Notes: generated by a model not told the origin, from the letters alone. DNA of 64,000 bases from Ctena decussata (GCA_963989385.1 OZ022502.1:15487001-15551000), one strand, 5' to 3'; counted from the stretch's first letter, positions 23,929-36,540 are shown. Made by a program: numbers and translations.

Positions 23929-24130
23929 CTTATTTTCTCAGTGTCATTAAACTGTTCCACCAGTGGTAGATGTTTTCGTCAAGAGTTCTTCCTTCTTGTT
24001 AATGGGTAGATATCACAGTTTGTGTATAAACACTTAGAATAAAATATCAGTTGACTGTACATTAAAACTTCTACTTTTTACATTATGTGCCATAGTATTA
24101 TTTACAATAAAATTTACTTCCTATCATCTT

Positions 24131-24382
24131 GCACCTGCCTCATAAGTCAGAGGTCCTGGATTCGAAACCCGGTCTGGCCACATACTTTCGTTTCTCCTTC
24201 CGCTGATTCAAGAAGGACAGTTGTCAGTTACTGGCGAAAGTATGTGCACTTGGTACGGGTTAACCGCTTAGGAGGTCTAAGCCTGCCCAGGAATAGTGTG
24301 GTCAGGTTAACTGACCGTCCCGACATGACCATAGCTGATTACCGTGGACGTAAAACAACAAATCAATCAATCAATCAATCCA
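24131..24382 (+). mobile_element. SINE-2, 5'-truncated copy, (aatc)n tail, 8-bp target duplication
   Basis: atcatctt occurs at 24123-24130 and 24383-24390. The box B region ggattcgaaacccggtctgg is present, but the leading part with box A is missing compared with the copy at 55965-56232. The 3' end is acaacaaatcaatcaatc. The 131-codon frame overlapping it is accidental. Confidence 0.9.
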
Positions 24383-24740
24383 ATCATCTTCAGAAGTCTT
24401 TGACCCAACTGTCTGGGGTGAGCTCTTTATTACGGTGGTATCGTTCACATACAGTTGGAACGCAGACTCATCACATTTGAGTAAATCATTTTCTGAGCGG
24501 TCGTCTACGCACAAAGAAATAATCCCTTTTTTTCGCCGGAAAAAAATGGCAGGAAATTTTGAACAGAAACAGTCCCAAAATAATGCTCGTTTGATAAGAT
24601 ATGCAGTCATAATTTTCCAACGGACCAGATCAGAATGAAATTTGATGTTTTGTTATTGAAATCAGACGCATATCGGTACCTCAATGCAGTTTGCACACCC
24701 AAAACAACGACCACAGTTTGACAACCGTTTTTCAGAAAGT

Positions 24741-24960
24741 AAAACCCTACGACAGTACCCCAAAGTTATTTTGCAAAGAAAATTGTCCCAAAAACCAAAT
24801 TAGATGCCATTATAAGTGAACCGTACTTCATACATTCGACCGTCTTTTAGCGTGGTATATCTTCGGGAGAAAGTCTATTTAGTTTGAAAATCGATAATGA
24901 AGTTGGTCATTTTTACGTATACATGGCACGTGCGTTCGTCAACACACAGACATTTTTTCA
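24741..24960 (+). repeat. Dispersed repeat family S, copy 1
   Basis: ttattttgcaaagaaaattg + tccca and gggagaaagtc + atttagtttgaaa recur in order at 29078-29290. About 70% similar by eye. Confidence 0.6.
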
Positions 24961-25451
24961 GCTGGATCGACTTGAGGAGACCAACTGTTTCTTCATTTAT
25001 GGTATAGTAAAGCTTGTAATCATTTAGCATACTGTGAATTTATTAAGATTTTGCGTTAGTCTGTCTGCCTGCGATTTTTTGGGCTTCTGAATTTAGGCTA
25101 CACGCCGAGAACGAGAGAAAGCAAAACAAACACACTGGTCAACCACAAAGTTTGACAAACGAAAAAGCCACAAGACATGTCGCCCCATCTTCAGGTGACA
25201 ACTCGCCCCAGATTCTAAGAAAACTCCCCCAGACAACTTCCCCCAAGATAACGCGCCCCACATTCTGAAACCACTCGCTCTTCTAAAGAATTCTGTCCCG
25301 AACGACGCCACCCCCCCCCTACCCCCTCAACACACACGTACCATTTCAGAAGTCATCCAACAAAAAGTACAAGAGACAGCTTGTCCTTCCTCATAAATCT
25401 GCCAAAACCCTGTCCCGCTAGGCGCTAAGGGACCGACCATTTGATATTGTT

Positions 25452-25508
25452 GGGGGGGGGGGGGGGGGGGGGCTGGTATATTTTTCGAAGGGGGGGGGGG
25501 GGGGGGGG
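25452..25508 (+). repeat. Two long G-runs in a tandem duplicate
   Basis: 21 G (25452-25472) and 19 G (25490-25508), each followed by ctggtatatttttcgaa. The unit is about 37 bp. It encodes only spurious glycine or proline frames. Confidence 0.9.
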
Positions 25509-25663
25509 CTGGTATATTTTTCGAAAAAAATCCGTCTTTGGAAGAAAATATATGCAAGTAAAAAATAAATCAGCTCATAAGGGGATTTCAAAAAATAATC
25601 TGGCCTCAAAAATCAGTGGAAAAAAAAAAAAAAACCTGGCTCCACCCAAAATTTCCAAAAAAA

Positions 25664-25850
25664 GAGTCTGGGCCCTGCACTTTTGGTGGGAAGATAGCAA
25701 CAGCCTACCTACCCACCAAAATTCACCTTACCCCTGAGTCTGGATCCTGCACTTTTGGTGGGTAGATAGCAACTGCTTACCTACACACCAAAATTCACCT
25801 TACCCCTCCCTCCCCCCGCCCTCCCACCCCCCCCCCCCCCCAAAAAAAAA
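25664..25850 (+). repeat. Tandem 70-bp duplication then C-run/A-run
   Basis: ctgcacttttggtgggaaga ... caccttacccct is repeated once (about 25672-25737 and 25746-25806). Homopolymeric C and A follow at 25815-25850. Confidence 0.8.
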
Positions 25851-25989
25851 GATGGCCACTTGGGACACCCTAGATCTATTTTTTTTTTTATTTAACGGCA
25901 CATTTACCGTGATCAACCTGCATAGTAAGACAAACAGGTCTGAGCAAGCAGTGTAGACCCAGGAGCAGTCTGATCTGGGTCAGCAATTT

Positions 25990-27870
25990 TTCCTTAATAC
26001 CTGCACATTTTGGGTACTCCATTTGTGGGTGATATAGATATGTTCAAAATGTAGGATGCTGTTATCTTAGTATTATGGGTAATTACTCTAACTGTGTGTG
26101 ACATTTTTTTTGTAGAACTATTATTTGTTTTTGTTATTTTCATAGTTTGCAGGGATTTAAAAGAAAGCCTACCTACCTAAGTACTCTCCAAAAATCCTAG
26201 TTAATAGGCAACTGCAAACAAAATACTTTTTATGATTGGCCTGTGGCTGAGATGGGAGGAGGGGAAAGGGGCATGAAGAAATACATATTCTATAGAATTA
26301 AATGCCAAAAGTTATGTTTTAGCTTAAATCTAATAAAGAAAATTAAAAGGCTCATATTGAAGTTATATTAATAGAAATGATACCATAAACTGAAAAAAAA
26401 AATCATATTTCCTGATTAATTTAATCCATCTTAAATGTTTGCAGCTTCTAACCAAAGCGAAGGAACTTGTAATTACTAATCAGTTATTAAGTTACTAGAG
26501 AGAAAAGCTTGATGACAGACATTAAATGATGAGTCATGACTGTAAAGGGATGCAGTTTAGTGCAGTTGAATGAGAGGTAGCCCCTTCCTGTCTATCCCCA
26601 CCCCCCCAACACACACACACACACCAACCTATTAAAATGCATTTTCAGAGAGGATTTTATCGGCCAAATATTTAGGACTTTATTATGCTAGCAAGCTTTT
26701 TTATATCATTATAAGTGCACAAAATAATGAATGGGTCATACCCTGCTAACTGATGGACCTTGCACTTTATGTGGATTGTTGCATAATGCTGTTTGTCCTT
26801 CTACAAGTCAAGAATATGTTAGAATGAAAACAATTACACAGTTCTACCATAATTGTTGCACCAGTATCAATGGTCTTCATATTAACACCTGTTGTGCCCT
26901 CTCATTAGAAGCACTTCAGCAAGAGCATAGATGGTTCTATTAATGGATCACAACAAATGTTTTTATGGCTGAATAAGACAGAATTCCCAGAATTGCTATC
27001 ATGCTCCAGCTGAGTCTTTGTATAATCATTATCATAAAACCATCACTTGTGGAACTGTCTCCAGAATTGTTTTTTCTTATTATGTACATATGTTATAATT
27101 TATTTTGGCTATTTATTTATTTATTTATACTTATAGGGAAAACACTGAAGGGCAATGTCAGACTGCATGTGAATATAATAATTTGATCAGAGCTTTATAC
27201 ATTTAGAATACCTATATAGTACTAATTTATTCATTTGAAAATTGTGTTAAATTTTAATTTTTGATCAAAAGCAACTGTGATGAGACACCACAACATACTG
27301 TACATTTTACTTGAAGAGAAATGATAAAGAATAACTCCACTTTGGCTCACTAGATATTGGCCTATTACTTTTCTTGTTTAATCATGTTTATATCTTACCA
27401 CTATTCAACTTAGAGAAAATAGATTACCAAGTCATGAGCCTTTGCCACATACATGTATTTAATCAAGTTTTCTGGTTTGCTGGACAGCTGTGCTTTTTAT
27501 TTGTTTTGTTTTTTGTGAGTGTGACTCAGAATCATATTAGAGAACACATCACATTGAACTAAAATTTTGAGAAATTCTCCATTGTCAATGAAAAGTTAAG
27601 GTACCATTTATTATAAATTATATAATTTTTGCATGAGATTTGCCCCTACTGATAGATTTCCATTAGATTTTTGGCAACAGTTAGAGCAAATCCCTCAAAA
27701 GATCACTGAGTATATAAACACACTGTGGCATTTTAATTTATGAACCAAGGGCATTGCAGAGCTGACAGCCCCCACCCCCACCTGATGAGCTAGTATTTGA
27801 CACACCTGGCATTTCATAATAAATATGTATTTTATTAAATCCCTGGTTTCTTCTTAGGAAGAATCAATAA
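25990..27870. other. No gene recognised
   Basis: AT-rich. Short frames such as 26731-26943 have no domain, coding bias or splice context. A small (CA)n lies at 26610-26624. Confidence 0.4.
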
Positions 27871-27873
27871 ATT

Positions 27874-27920
27874 CTTGTTAGTTGTTTACACTCTTAAAAA
27901 GGGGATAAACAACTAACAAG
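27874..27920. repeat. Perfect 15-bp hairpin, 17-nt loop
   Basis: cttgttagttgttta (27874-27888) is an exact inverted match to taaacaactaacaag (27906-27920). No pol III or terminator context, so function is unknown. Confidence 0.85.
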
Positions 27921-28438
27921 TAAATATATATGTTGTAACCCCTCATTAGAACTCCTCATTAAGGTAGTTCCACAGAGGGCCAAAACCTATGTTATAAAAA
28001 TGCATACTGCAATTTTAATGCTCAAAAGCTCATTTAACAGTACATATGCTGCTTCTCAATGTTGGCTGAAATTATATGGAGTGTAAAGGAGTGTATAAGT
28101 ATGTATGGCCAAGTTATTTTCTAAGCTTAAGGTTGAAACAAAATCTTCATTACTGCAATTGTCCTACCACTTTCACCATCTGACAGTGTGTCGAAATTGC
28201 TGGGAAAATCAAATAATACTGACCCTGATTAGACTGCTGTTTGATAGTACAGTCTAACCCAGGTCTACACTGCACTTTTTAATCAAGGATTTTAGTCAAT
28301 GAAACTTTGCAAGTATTTGTTATGGCTAAACATGGCTAAACATCTATTATATTTTGCTTAGTTTTTCATGTAAAAGAAAGGTTAAAAGTTGTGTGCGTGT
28401 GTGTGTGTGTAGGGGTGGGGGTTGGGGATGGAGGAAGG

Positions 28439-28606
28439 CAGGGGCGGATCCAGGAATTTTGGATAGGGGGTTCAAACTAGCTGAAAGGGGGGTTCGATTT
28501 ATGCAGTTTGACCAATTTTTCCTGAAATTCCACATGAAAATAAAATAATTTGGGCTGAGAAGGGGGTTCGTTTGACCCCCCCGAACCCCCTCTGGATCTG
28601 CCACTG
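28439..28606. mobile_element. MITE with caggggcggatccag-type ends
   Basis: The left end caggggcggatccagg and the right end, inverted cagtggcagatccaga, form a TIR. gaagg lies directly outside each end, a possible 5-bp duplication. This terminal motif recurs in MITEs of many animals. The proline/glycine-rich frames across it are accidental. Confidence 0.8.
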
Positions 28607-29077
28607 GAAGGGTGGAGGAAGAAGGGGGGTAGAGGGGCCTTCAGTTGGGTAGGGTGATCGTGTGAGTTGCAGGAGAGGCTTTGAAATATTGGCACGTGCA
28701 GGATTAATTGGATGGCAAAATTATTTTTTTCTAGCAGTCCCTCTGATTGTGACCACAATGTACCGGTCTTAATAACTTATAAGCAAGTAAATGCGAAGTT
28801 TGAAACAGGTGACGCAGTTCTGTAATTGCGTCACAACTGTCATAAATCGATCGATTTGTTTACAGTATGGTGTAGGCTACTGATCAGAATTCTTTTCCCA
28901 ATCATTCTGAAGAAAGTACAGAAAAAAATATTGTTGTATGTTGAATTACTAGATGCGTTCCTCTTCGTGTGTCGGATTTCAGGATTCAAGAACATTTCGG
29001 TAATGTTTAAATTTATTACAGATTATTTTGCTGTCTATCGATCAGGTAAAAAATCCGCCATGAATTTGAGAAAATGA

Positions 29078-29290
29078 AATAGGGTACCTAAACATTATTT
29101 TGCAAAGGAAATTGTCCCAAACACCGAATTACTTAATTTTTATAATGGAGAAAGGGCAGACACCATGGTTTTTCATGGCATATGTCCGCCGACGGGAGAA
29201 AGTCGATTTATTTTGAAATTTTGCTGTTGAAGTTGGCGGATAAGAGTCGTCTTTACATGATCACGTAAAACGTTCGATTGCAGAATATCT
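29078..29290 (+). repeat. Dispersed repeat family S, copy 2
   Basis: Diverged copy of 24741-24960: ttattttgcaaaggaaattg, gggagaaagtcgattta and gaagttgg in the same order. Confidence 0.6.
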
Positions 29291-29513
29291 CGGTGTTTAG
29301 CTCTGCTCTTAAAGGCATAGAGAATTAAATTAAGATGTAAGGAATAAAACCATATCTTATTTACGGCCTTTTGTAGCTTGATTCGCCGACAAAGCATCAC
29401 TGAAATTGCGACACGTTCGTCGATTGAATATGAGTCTGAGAAATTTCGAACGTTATTTCGTTGCTATCTGTATAAAAATATCACTCCACCATGGATACGC
29501 GTTCCAACTGATA

Positions 29514-29752
29514 TGAGCCGCGACACGAGAAAACCATCAAAGTGGTTGTGCGCTAAGCGCAAACTCAGATCAGCCTGGGCATCCTCCCACTCTGATCAGG
29601 CTCTTTGCTAAGCGTTTGAAGGGTAGCTAAGGGTCTAAGCTACTTCAATGCGGACAGCAAAGACTCTGATCATGCTTTTGCGCATGACTCAGGCTGATCT
29701 GAGTCTGAGCTGGGCGCACAACCACTCTGTTGGTTTTGTCGTGTCGCAGCTC
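29514..29752. mobile_element. MITE-G copy 3
   Basis: tgagccgcgacacgag on the left and gtgtcgcagctca on the right, with TA outside both ends. The body shares cagatcagcctgggc and tctgatcag words with the other copies. Confidence 0.85.
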
Positions 29753-29909
29753 ATATGTTGTATCATCAAATAGATATTCCTCTGGGATTGGAAAGATCCT
29801 ACTATGCTACCCTGGAGTAAGGCATTGATCGATGATCTAAAGACTCGGCTCGGTAATTTTGTATCAGTTGCCACGCCTGGTGGTGTATACCTGGATGCCT
29901 ACATTATGG

Positions 29910-32900
29910 CATGTTAAACGTTGCATTATTCGATATTTTTACATTATTATTATATCTTATCTATTTGTATTTTTAAAAGTGATATTACTATTCTATCACT
30001 ATTTAGTACTATTGTATATTTTTATATTTGTATTCGATATCCTTTCATTTCTATTGTATATGTTCCTTTTATATTCTGTATTCTATCATTCGTATTTATT
30101 AATTTTTCATTACTATTTTATCTTGTTTATTTCTATTGTATATTTCATCTTTGTATTCAATCTCTGTTCATTTCTATTGTATATGTTCCATTTCTATTCT
30201 GTATTTGGCCATTTGTATTTATTGCTTTTATATTACTATTTTATATTGTTTTATTTCTGTTGTATATTGGTATATTTGTGTTCTATATTCGATCATTTGT
30301 ATTTATAAATTTTATTTTACTATTTTATCTTTTTTGATTTCTGTTGTATATTGGTATAGTTGTATTGTATATTGGATCATTTGTATTTATAAAATATATA
30401 TTACTATTTTATCTTTTTTTGATTTCTTTTGTTTATTGGTATATTTGTATTCTATATTGGGTCACTTGTATTTAAAAATTCTATATTACTATTTTATCTT
30501 TTTAATTTCTATTGTATATAGCTATATTTGTATTCTATATTCGACCATTTGTACTTATTGCTTTCATATTACTGTTTCATCTTTATTTATTTCTGTTGTT
30601 TACTGGTATATATATTGGTATTCAGTCTCTGTTCCATTTCTATTCTGCACGGTCAGACTATTTGTATTGTATACTTGCATTCTGGGATATGTTTGTTTAC
30701 ATTTTTTTTACCAGTAATTTCATTGGCTAAGAAAAATCGGCCAAGTTTCCAGCCTTGATAGACTCACCTCTGACATCATACCACAAGACGAAAACGAAAA
30801 CTAAGTATATCAATGGTCGTGATGTATTCAAAGACAGCTCTCTCTCTCTCTCTCTCTCTCTCGTGTAGCCAGTCACACCGTATTAGAATGTTAAGTATCA
30901 GATGTAAAAGAAAGCATATCGTTTCATGATCGTGACTCCCCCATTCCCCCTCCCTCCCATGCTAACATTCGTCCAACAATATAACGACCCCTCAACATAG
31001 CAGGATTTTATTTTGTAAGCTCTGAACAACTTTGGCCGATAACGATGCATCGCCATGTAAGCGATGTTTGGCTTCTACGTTACTTTCAGTTCCCTAACAT
31101 GACCTTGTTGGCAGCAGCAACACAACGTTGAAACGACGTATTACTGTCGACAATGCATTTGCGTTGATTCGTCGTTTGCTTAGGTAGCACACAATGATTA
31201 CATGTCAAAGTTTTCTCTCGGTTTGCACTCATAAGGATAATCCAGCCCAGAAAAAGATCTCTAAAAGTTGCCCTTGCAAACACACAATACACACAAGAAC
31301 GAAAACTTGGAATCTCGGCCTCACTGAGACCCTTTGCACGACAGCAACGCTGCATACCAGGCCGCACACGCCAGTCGAGTTCAATAAATCTCTCATCGTA
31401 CAGTTTGATAGTCAAGGCATAGTTTAAAACATGGAATGATTTGGAGTGAAATGGAATGGAATGGACTTGCGGAGAGACTCTTCTCCACTGTATTCCATTG
31501 ATTAGGGATGGTCCTCTTACAAGAAACAATTTTCTCCCTCCGAGGCAACAAATGCTTTCGTGTATAAAGTATCAGTAATACGGTGGGCAGTTTGATTAAG
31601 CAAGATCAGCCTATTCCTAAACGAGCACTTTGATTAGGGTCTGCACATGAGACAATCCGTGCATTCATTTTATGCTTGCAGACATCTCAGGGTCCATACA
31701 AAGAATGTGCGTGCAGCAAAGGCTCTGACCTGACTGCGCGTTTTCACAAAGGGGAAGTCTGTTATTTTTATTGTTGCCTCTCTTCTACATGGGAAAAGGT
31801 GTGTGTAGAAGCAAATTCTTTCCTGTGAGCACTGATTCCAGTTTAGAAGGGCTACATTTTGCAGAAAACAGGATTTCATAAAAGTTGTTTCCCTTTACAA
31901 AAATGGCGGAAAACATGGCAGTGTGTATGTCTCGGCTTAAGGCAGATTTGCAAATAGCTGGATGTTGTAGCCCTGTCAGGTGAAAATACGCTTGATAGCT
32001 CGCGGGAACAGTAAAGACTAAAATCAGTCTGGACTTCTGCTCAGACGCGTTTCCCCTATACAAATTCCTCAGGATCCAGAGATTGTCGATATGAAATCGT
32101 ATGTACGTAGACTCCGCGAGGAGCAGGCTGATCTTAATCATCGATGTTCGCACATTTTATAAGACATCTGCTTGATTGTAGCTGTCACGATAAAGACGCG
32201 CGAAAGAAAACTGAGACCAGCCTGTGCAAGAAGGCATTCGTAATGGAGAAAGTAATGCCTACTTTGCCAGCTCAACTAGGACAGCTGAAAACAGGACAAG
32301 CTGGAAAGAGATTATTCCGAAATCATCTGTGGTGCCCCAACGACCTTGTAAGGTTATGAGATAGAAGAGAATAGAAATCTCTGGGTGACACATGTAAGTC
32401 TTTATTATACTGCTCACAAAAAGTAGGGGATATTATGACATAGAAGCGAGTACAAAAATAAATAACAATGGCTGCGTTAGTTTATTGTTTTATATTGATA
32501 GAACACTGTTCAAGAAACAATATTCAACTAAAATAGAAACAGTCAATGCAGGTCATGTGACCTACAGCAACATATAAAGGACTATGGGGTCTTGACCTCA
32601 ATCTCACATCAGCGAAAATAATTCTTTTGGACCCTTAAATTCTGAGAATAATAAAATTCTTCATAATTTTCCAAATTGAAAACACCCACTTTAATCGGCT
32701 TTATTGCGTTATTTAAGGTGTAGGGATGTTACAAATGTCACCATATGTGAGACAACTCACCACACAATGGTATCTTTTACGCCTAGCATTTTCTCCTGTT
32801 ACAAAACCGCATGAAAAAAATATCTGTATCTTGTTAATAGAGGCATTGGGCGTCTGCTTTAATAAAGTTTGCATAAAAATTATTAGTCATTGCTGCGCTG

Positions 32901-33579
32901 GATTCGTGTGAAATTTGGGTGTCGACCCCTTGTCTACTTCCAATTTACTGTAGGCTCGTGAATAGGTCTCTATGAATACTTGTTTTATGAATTATAACAG
33001 TTCAGTATTTATCTGCTGCTTTTCCTTAGTTCTGCTAACTTAAATGTCCTAATATCCCTTATTTATTTTGAGCAGTATATTACTCAAACCGTCTGGTATG
33101 TAGGTGGTGAGCCTTCAAAAGGTTTCGGTAACTAGACATACCCAATTTTTTCTTAGCCAATAAAATACCATGTAACAAAGTAAATAAACAAATTATAGAA
33201 TACAAATGTAAGACCGTACTGAATATAAATAGTCGTCTCAATGAATGCAACTGATCGAATATAGAACAGAAACATACCAATTTAGAAAAGAAATAAAACA
33301 AGGTCAAATAGTAATATTAAATTTATAAATGAAATGATCGTGTACACAATACAAATAGGAACATATAGAATAGAAAAACAGAGATTGAAAACAAATATAA
33401 AATATACAATATAAATAAAAAAGATAAATACAAATGACATAATATAGAATATAAATGGAACGTATACAATAGAAATGAACGGATATTGAACAAGGATAGA
33501 ACAGTAATATTTATGAATATAAATGGGGTAAGATGGAATAATAATATAAAACATATCGAATAATGCAACGTTGAACATG
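29910..33579. mobile_element. FB2: foldback-like element with AT-rich tandem arms
   Basis: The left arm (29910-30736) starts catgttaaacgttgcattat. The right arm (33146-33579) read inverted starts catgttcaacgttgcattat, and both continue attcgata. The arms are built from tatattgtattcta / tttctattgtata words in opposite orientations and end inward at the shared word attggctaagaaaaa. Arm lengths differ (about 827 and 434 bp), as expected if arm repeats change number. The 2.4 kb centre has a (TC)n tract at 30838-30862 and a LINE scrap. No target duplication was established; the 138-193 codon frames are low-complexity. Confidence 0.7.
32262..32375 (+). pseudogene. 3' end fragment of the RTE-like LINE
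   Basis: agctcaactagg, tctgtggtgcccc(a/g)acgacc and aaggttatg(a/g)gatag match the 3' end of the LINE at 45262-47340. Severely 5'-truncated. Confidence 0.8.
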
Positions 33580-34200
33580 TCATATTCCATTATTGTTTCA
33601 TTTCGATCATTTGCTCCCACCTTTGTAACATTATTTCTGTCTACTGCCTTTTATCACATACCGTCGCTGTAACAGTGGATAACGTCGTGTCATAAAAATT
33701 GTATGACCACACTTGTTATAACACTTTTGCGCGTACATGTAACGCCATTGACAATGAAACACTAGCCCCTGGCGTGATCTACGAGACAGGGCTGAGATAC
33801 ATGATAAAAAACTTCAGCATTTTTGCATATATCAACCAAATATAAGTTTGCTGAAATTGTCTCCTTCCCCACCCTTACCTGCAATTGCACTACCGAATCT
33901 TGTTCATTTCTCATAACGATGTTCCCCAAGTGGCTTAGCGGTTTCCATCTGCTGGATTTTATTGTATGTGTATTTCAATTCCCGTAACGACTTTGGATTT
34001 TATGTACACTTTTATTTTTTATTATAATTTAGAAGCTTATTACATTTTGTCGGCATGTAAGGAAAGCAAATTATTCCAATTCTCTTACATTGTTTTAATC
34101 TTTGCCAAGGAAATAGATTATTATTTATTTATTAATTTATTTTTTGTATGCCAGGAAGGCATACAGGATATTTGACTTTTTCAGTGTAAGATCGATTTTT

Positions 34201-34287
34201 ATTTCACCGAATGAACACCAAAAGCAGTATTTTCACGGGTGACGAAGCCACGAGTGAAAATCTCACTTTTGGTGTTCATGAGTAAAA
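34201..34287. mobile_element. Short palindromic MITE
   Basis: gaacaccaaaag (34213) pairs exactly with cttttggtgttc (34267), and the flanking attttcac pairs with gtgaaaat. The central tgacgaagccacg forms the loop. Confidence 0.75.
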
Positions 34288-34440
34288 TAATAGTCAATTT
34301 CTGTTTATGCTTTTAATAGTCAAACTTTCTGTTTATTTTATGCTTTAAAATTGCAACAATTCACACATTTTGCTTCGAGTGCCAGTGGATAAGACAGCGA
34401 ATCAGTTTCAACCACAGGCACTAGACCAAAAATGCGTTTC

Positions 34441-35121
34441 ATTTCTAAATATTATCAAATGTCAATCTATTTTCTACCACTCAGTAAAATTTCAAGTCGA
34501 TCGGTTGCGCAATAAGAAAGTTGCAATTCAGTCCGCTGCATTAATGTAAAGAAGAAGGTGTGACACTACGCCATTTTGATTTTGTGTTTATATTTTGGAG
34601 TCGCATGTTCTCACTCATAATAGGCATTTCAAGTAAGATACTTCCATATTACGAAACGATGATACCTGCACTTACCTACCATCGAAGCATTTCATGGTGT
34701 GAAGGATAATGCGAAATTTACAAAATTCTGAATCGGGATGAAAAACAGAGCAAAATGTCGGAAGTGGTCAAATGCGCATGGCGGGCTATCGGGAAATCTC
34801 AATATTGCGAGTCCGTTGATCGGTCAACGACTGCGGAAGTTTAAAATCCACATGATCTGAAAACTTTGATATCGACGGATTGGTTGCCATTATGGCGGGA
34901 GAGCTATGACATCAAAACACGTGACCGTAATTTCCCTTGGAAATACCAGATGTTATCACCTCCGTCAAGCTACAATAAAATCAAAATGGCGTAGTGTCGC
35001 ACCTTCTAGTTTTTTACGATAATGCAGCGGGCTGAATTGCAACTTTCTTATTTCGCATCCGATCGACTTGACATTTTACAAAGTGGTAAAAATAGATTGA
35101 CATTTGATGATATTTAGAAAT
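34441..35121. mobile_element. 681-bp element with about 145-bp terminal inverted repeats
   Basis: The left TIR (34441-34585) and right TIR (34977-35121) match at close to 90% by eye, sharing atttctaaat, caaatgtcaatctat, caagtcgatcgg, aagaaagttgcaattcag and gacactacgccattttgat. The 390-bp centre is unique and non-coding. Target duplication not clear. Confidence 0.8.
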
Positions 35122-35162
35122 TTAACAATTTTTGTCGAGTAACTTTGATCCAAGATATACCA

Positions 35163-35170
35163 AAAAAAAA

Positions 35171-35201
<31 letters not shown>
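35163..35201 (+). repeat. A-run and (CA)n
   Basis: About 25 A followed by about 7 ca units. Confidence 0.9.
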
Positions 35202-35375
35202 GTAATATTTTGGTATTTTCTTGAAAATTACAAACAATTTAAAAAAAATAATTCATACAGTGTTGGAGTAGACAATCGGACAGTTCAACCCGAAAGTGTC
35301 ATTTAATTGTGTCTATTCAGTACTTAAGGACGAGTCTCTGAACAACGCAGGGGTCAGTTTTCAGTGTCACAGTTT

Positions 35376-35520
35376 TCAATAAGAGGTGTGACCTCCCTTG
35401 GCTCGTATGCACGCCGTACATCTTCCGCGCATCAAACTGATGATAGTCATAATCGAATTCTGAGGAATCGCATTCCATTCTTGACGTAAAGCAGCGACCA
35501 TTTGCTGACGTGTTCTGGCG
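35376..35520 (-). pseudogene. Tc1/mariner transposase C-terminus relic
   Basis: About 47 codons ending at a stop read TRQQMVAALRQEWNAIPQ and then CTACIRAKGGHTSY. This is the conserved tail of Tc1-like transposases (pattern LxxEWxxIPQ ... M.RRCxACIxARGGHTRY), which follows the DDE catalytic core. The preceding codons do not continue the family, so the catalytic domain is missing and the copy is dead. It lies 290 bp left of a MITE-G copy with TA flanks. Confidence 0.85.
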
Positions 35521-35813
35521 TTAAAACACAAACAAAACTTACTAACAATATCCAGATACACATGTATGCTCTACAGTCCATGCAGACAGTAAGCTTGAAT
35601 AAACGCATGAAATCATTGTCAACGATTTTATTAATGCTTTTTTTCATGCATATGGAAGATACAGATACTCGTCTACGCCAATGATGGTTGAAACAAGATT
35701 TGATCGGAAGTACGGATTTATAGACATTTTCTTATCATGCTATAAAAGGTAAATTGAACGGGAAAATCTTACTATGTGCGTTTCTTTTTTTGTTTGGTAT
35801 ATATGAGCCGCGA

Positions 35814-36027
35814 CACGACATAACAAACTAGATGGAATGTGCGGCCAGCGAAGAAACATCAGCTCGGGAATCCACTTAGTCTGATCAGAATCTTCCGTAG
35901 CTTAGACACAAGGGCACACCTTAAGCGCACAATGAAGACTCTGATCAGATTGGGCGGATGTCCAGGCTGATCTGATTCTTCGCTGGGCGCACATGCCACT
36001 TTGTTGATTTTGCGGTGTCGCGGCTCA
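35814..36027. mobile_element. MITE-G copy 4
   Basis: tgagccgcgacacgac and gtgtcgcggctca ends, TA on both sides. The terminal 13 bp are perfectly inverted, the best-preserved ends of the set. Confidence 0.9.
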
Positions 36028-36265
36028 TATGTTGTTATCCCTCAACTTGGCTTCAGCTTAGTTAGGTCTGCGATGGCTTGTGCACGTCTTAAGAAAACTT
36101 CACATTGAGACTGATCATCTGAGTCAACAGCCCCGACTTATTCAAAACTTGTCACTGCCCATACCTCTGTCCTGTTACCTTGATTACTCTTTGGATGTCA
36201 TTGGTGTTGTTTGTCATCTGTTTGGTTTTCTCAGCACATATCTAAGTTCACGACCCTACCTCGGG

Positions 36266-36536
36266 TAAAAAGGTTTCCCATAGCCTAATAGCCGTAGGGG
36301 CAGTGGGGGTTAGAGACCCACTGTATCTAGGGCACAGCTGATGAAAGGCGGAGCCCATCCCTCTCCTTTCGCTGCCTTATCCTTCCCTGATTCGAAAAAG
36401 GTACCCATTTACTGCTGGGTTGACAGAGAGAGTTTTCCAGTCATCGTATGGCGACAGTGAGCCGCGAACTCACGACCTTACGGTGACTTTCTGCACAATA
36501 GCCGAGCCACTCTAACCACTCGACTACGGCGCCCCT
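36266..36536 (-). mobile_element. SINE-1 copy 2
   Basis: Very similar to 22636-22915 along its length. ctcggg occurs at 36260-36265 and 36537-36542, a likely short target duplication. Box A and B regions are intact on the minus strand. Confidence 0.9.
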
Positions 36537-36540
36537 CTCG

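Noticed and set aside
24085..24480. 131-codon plus-strand frame
   Set aside because: It lies over the SINE-2 copy, and its sequence is the SINE body.
25418..25737. Glycine-rich and proline-rich frames
   Set aside because: They come from G homopolymers.
29859..30717. Hydrophobic frames of 138-193 codons resembling membrane protein
   Set aside because: They read AT-rich tandem repeats of the FB2 left arm in overlapping frames; composition artefact.
31086..31529. 147-codon minus-strand frame
   Set aside because: No recognisable domain, no splice context, and a competing plus-strand frame; probably chance.
31785..32153. 122-codon minus-strand frame
   Set aside because: No domain recognised and located in the non-coding centre of FB2.
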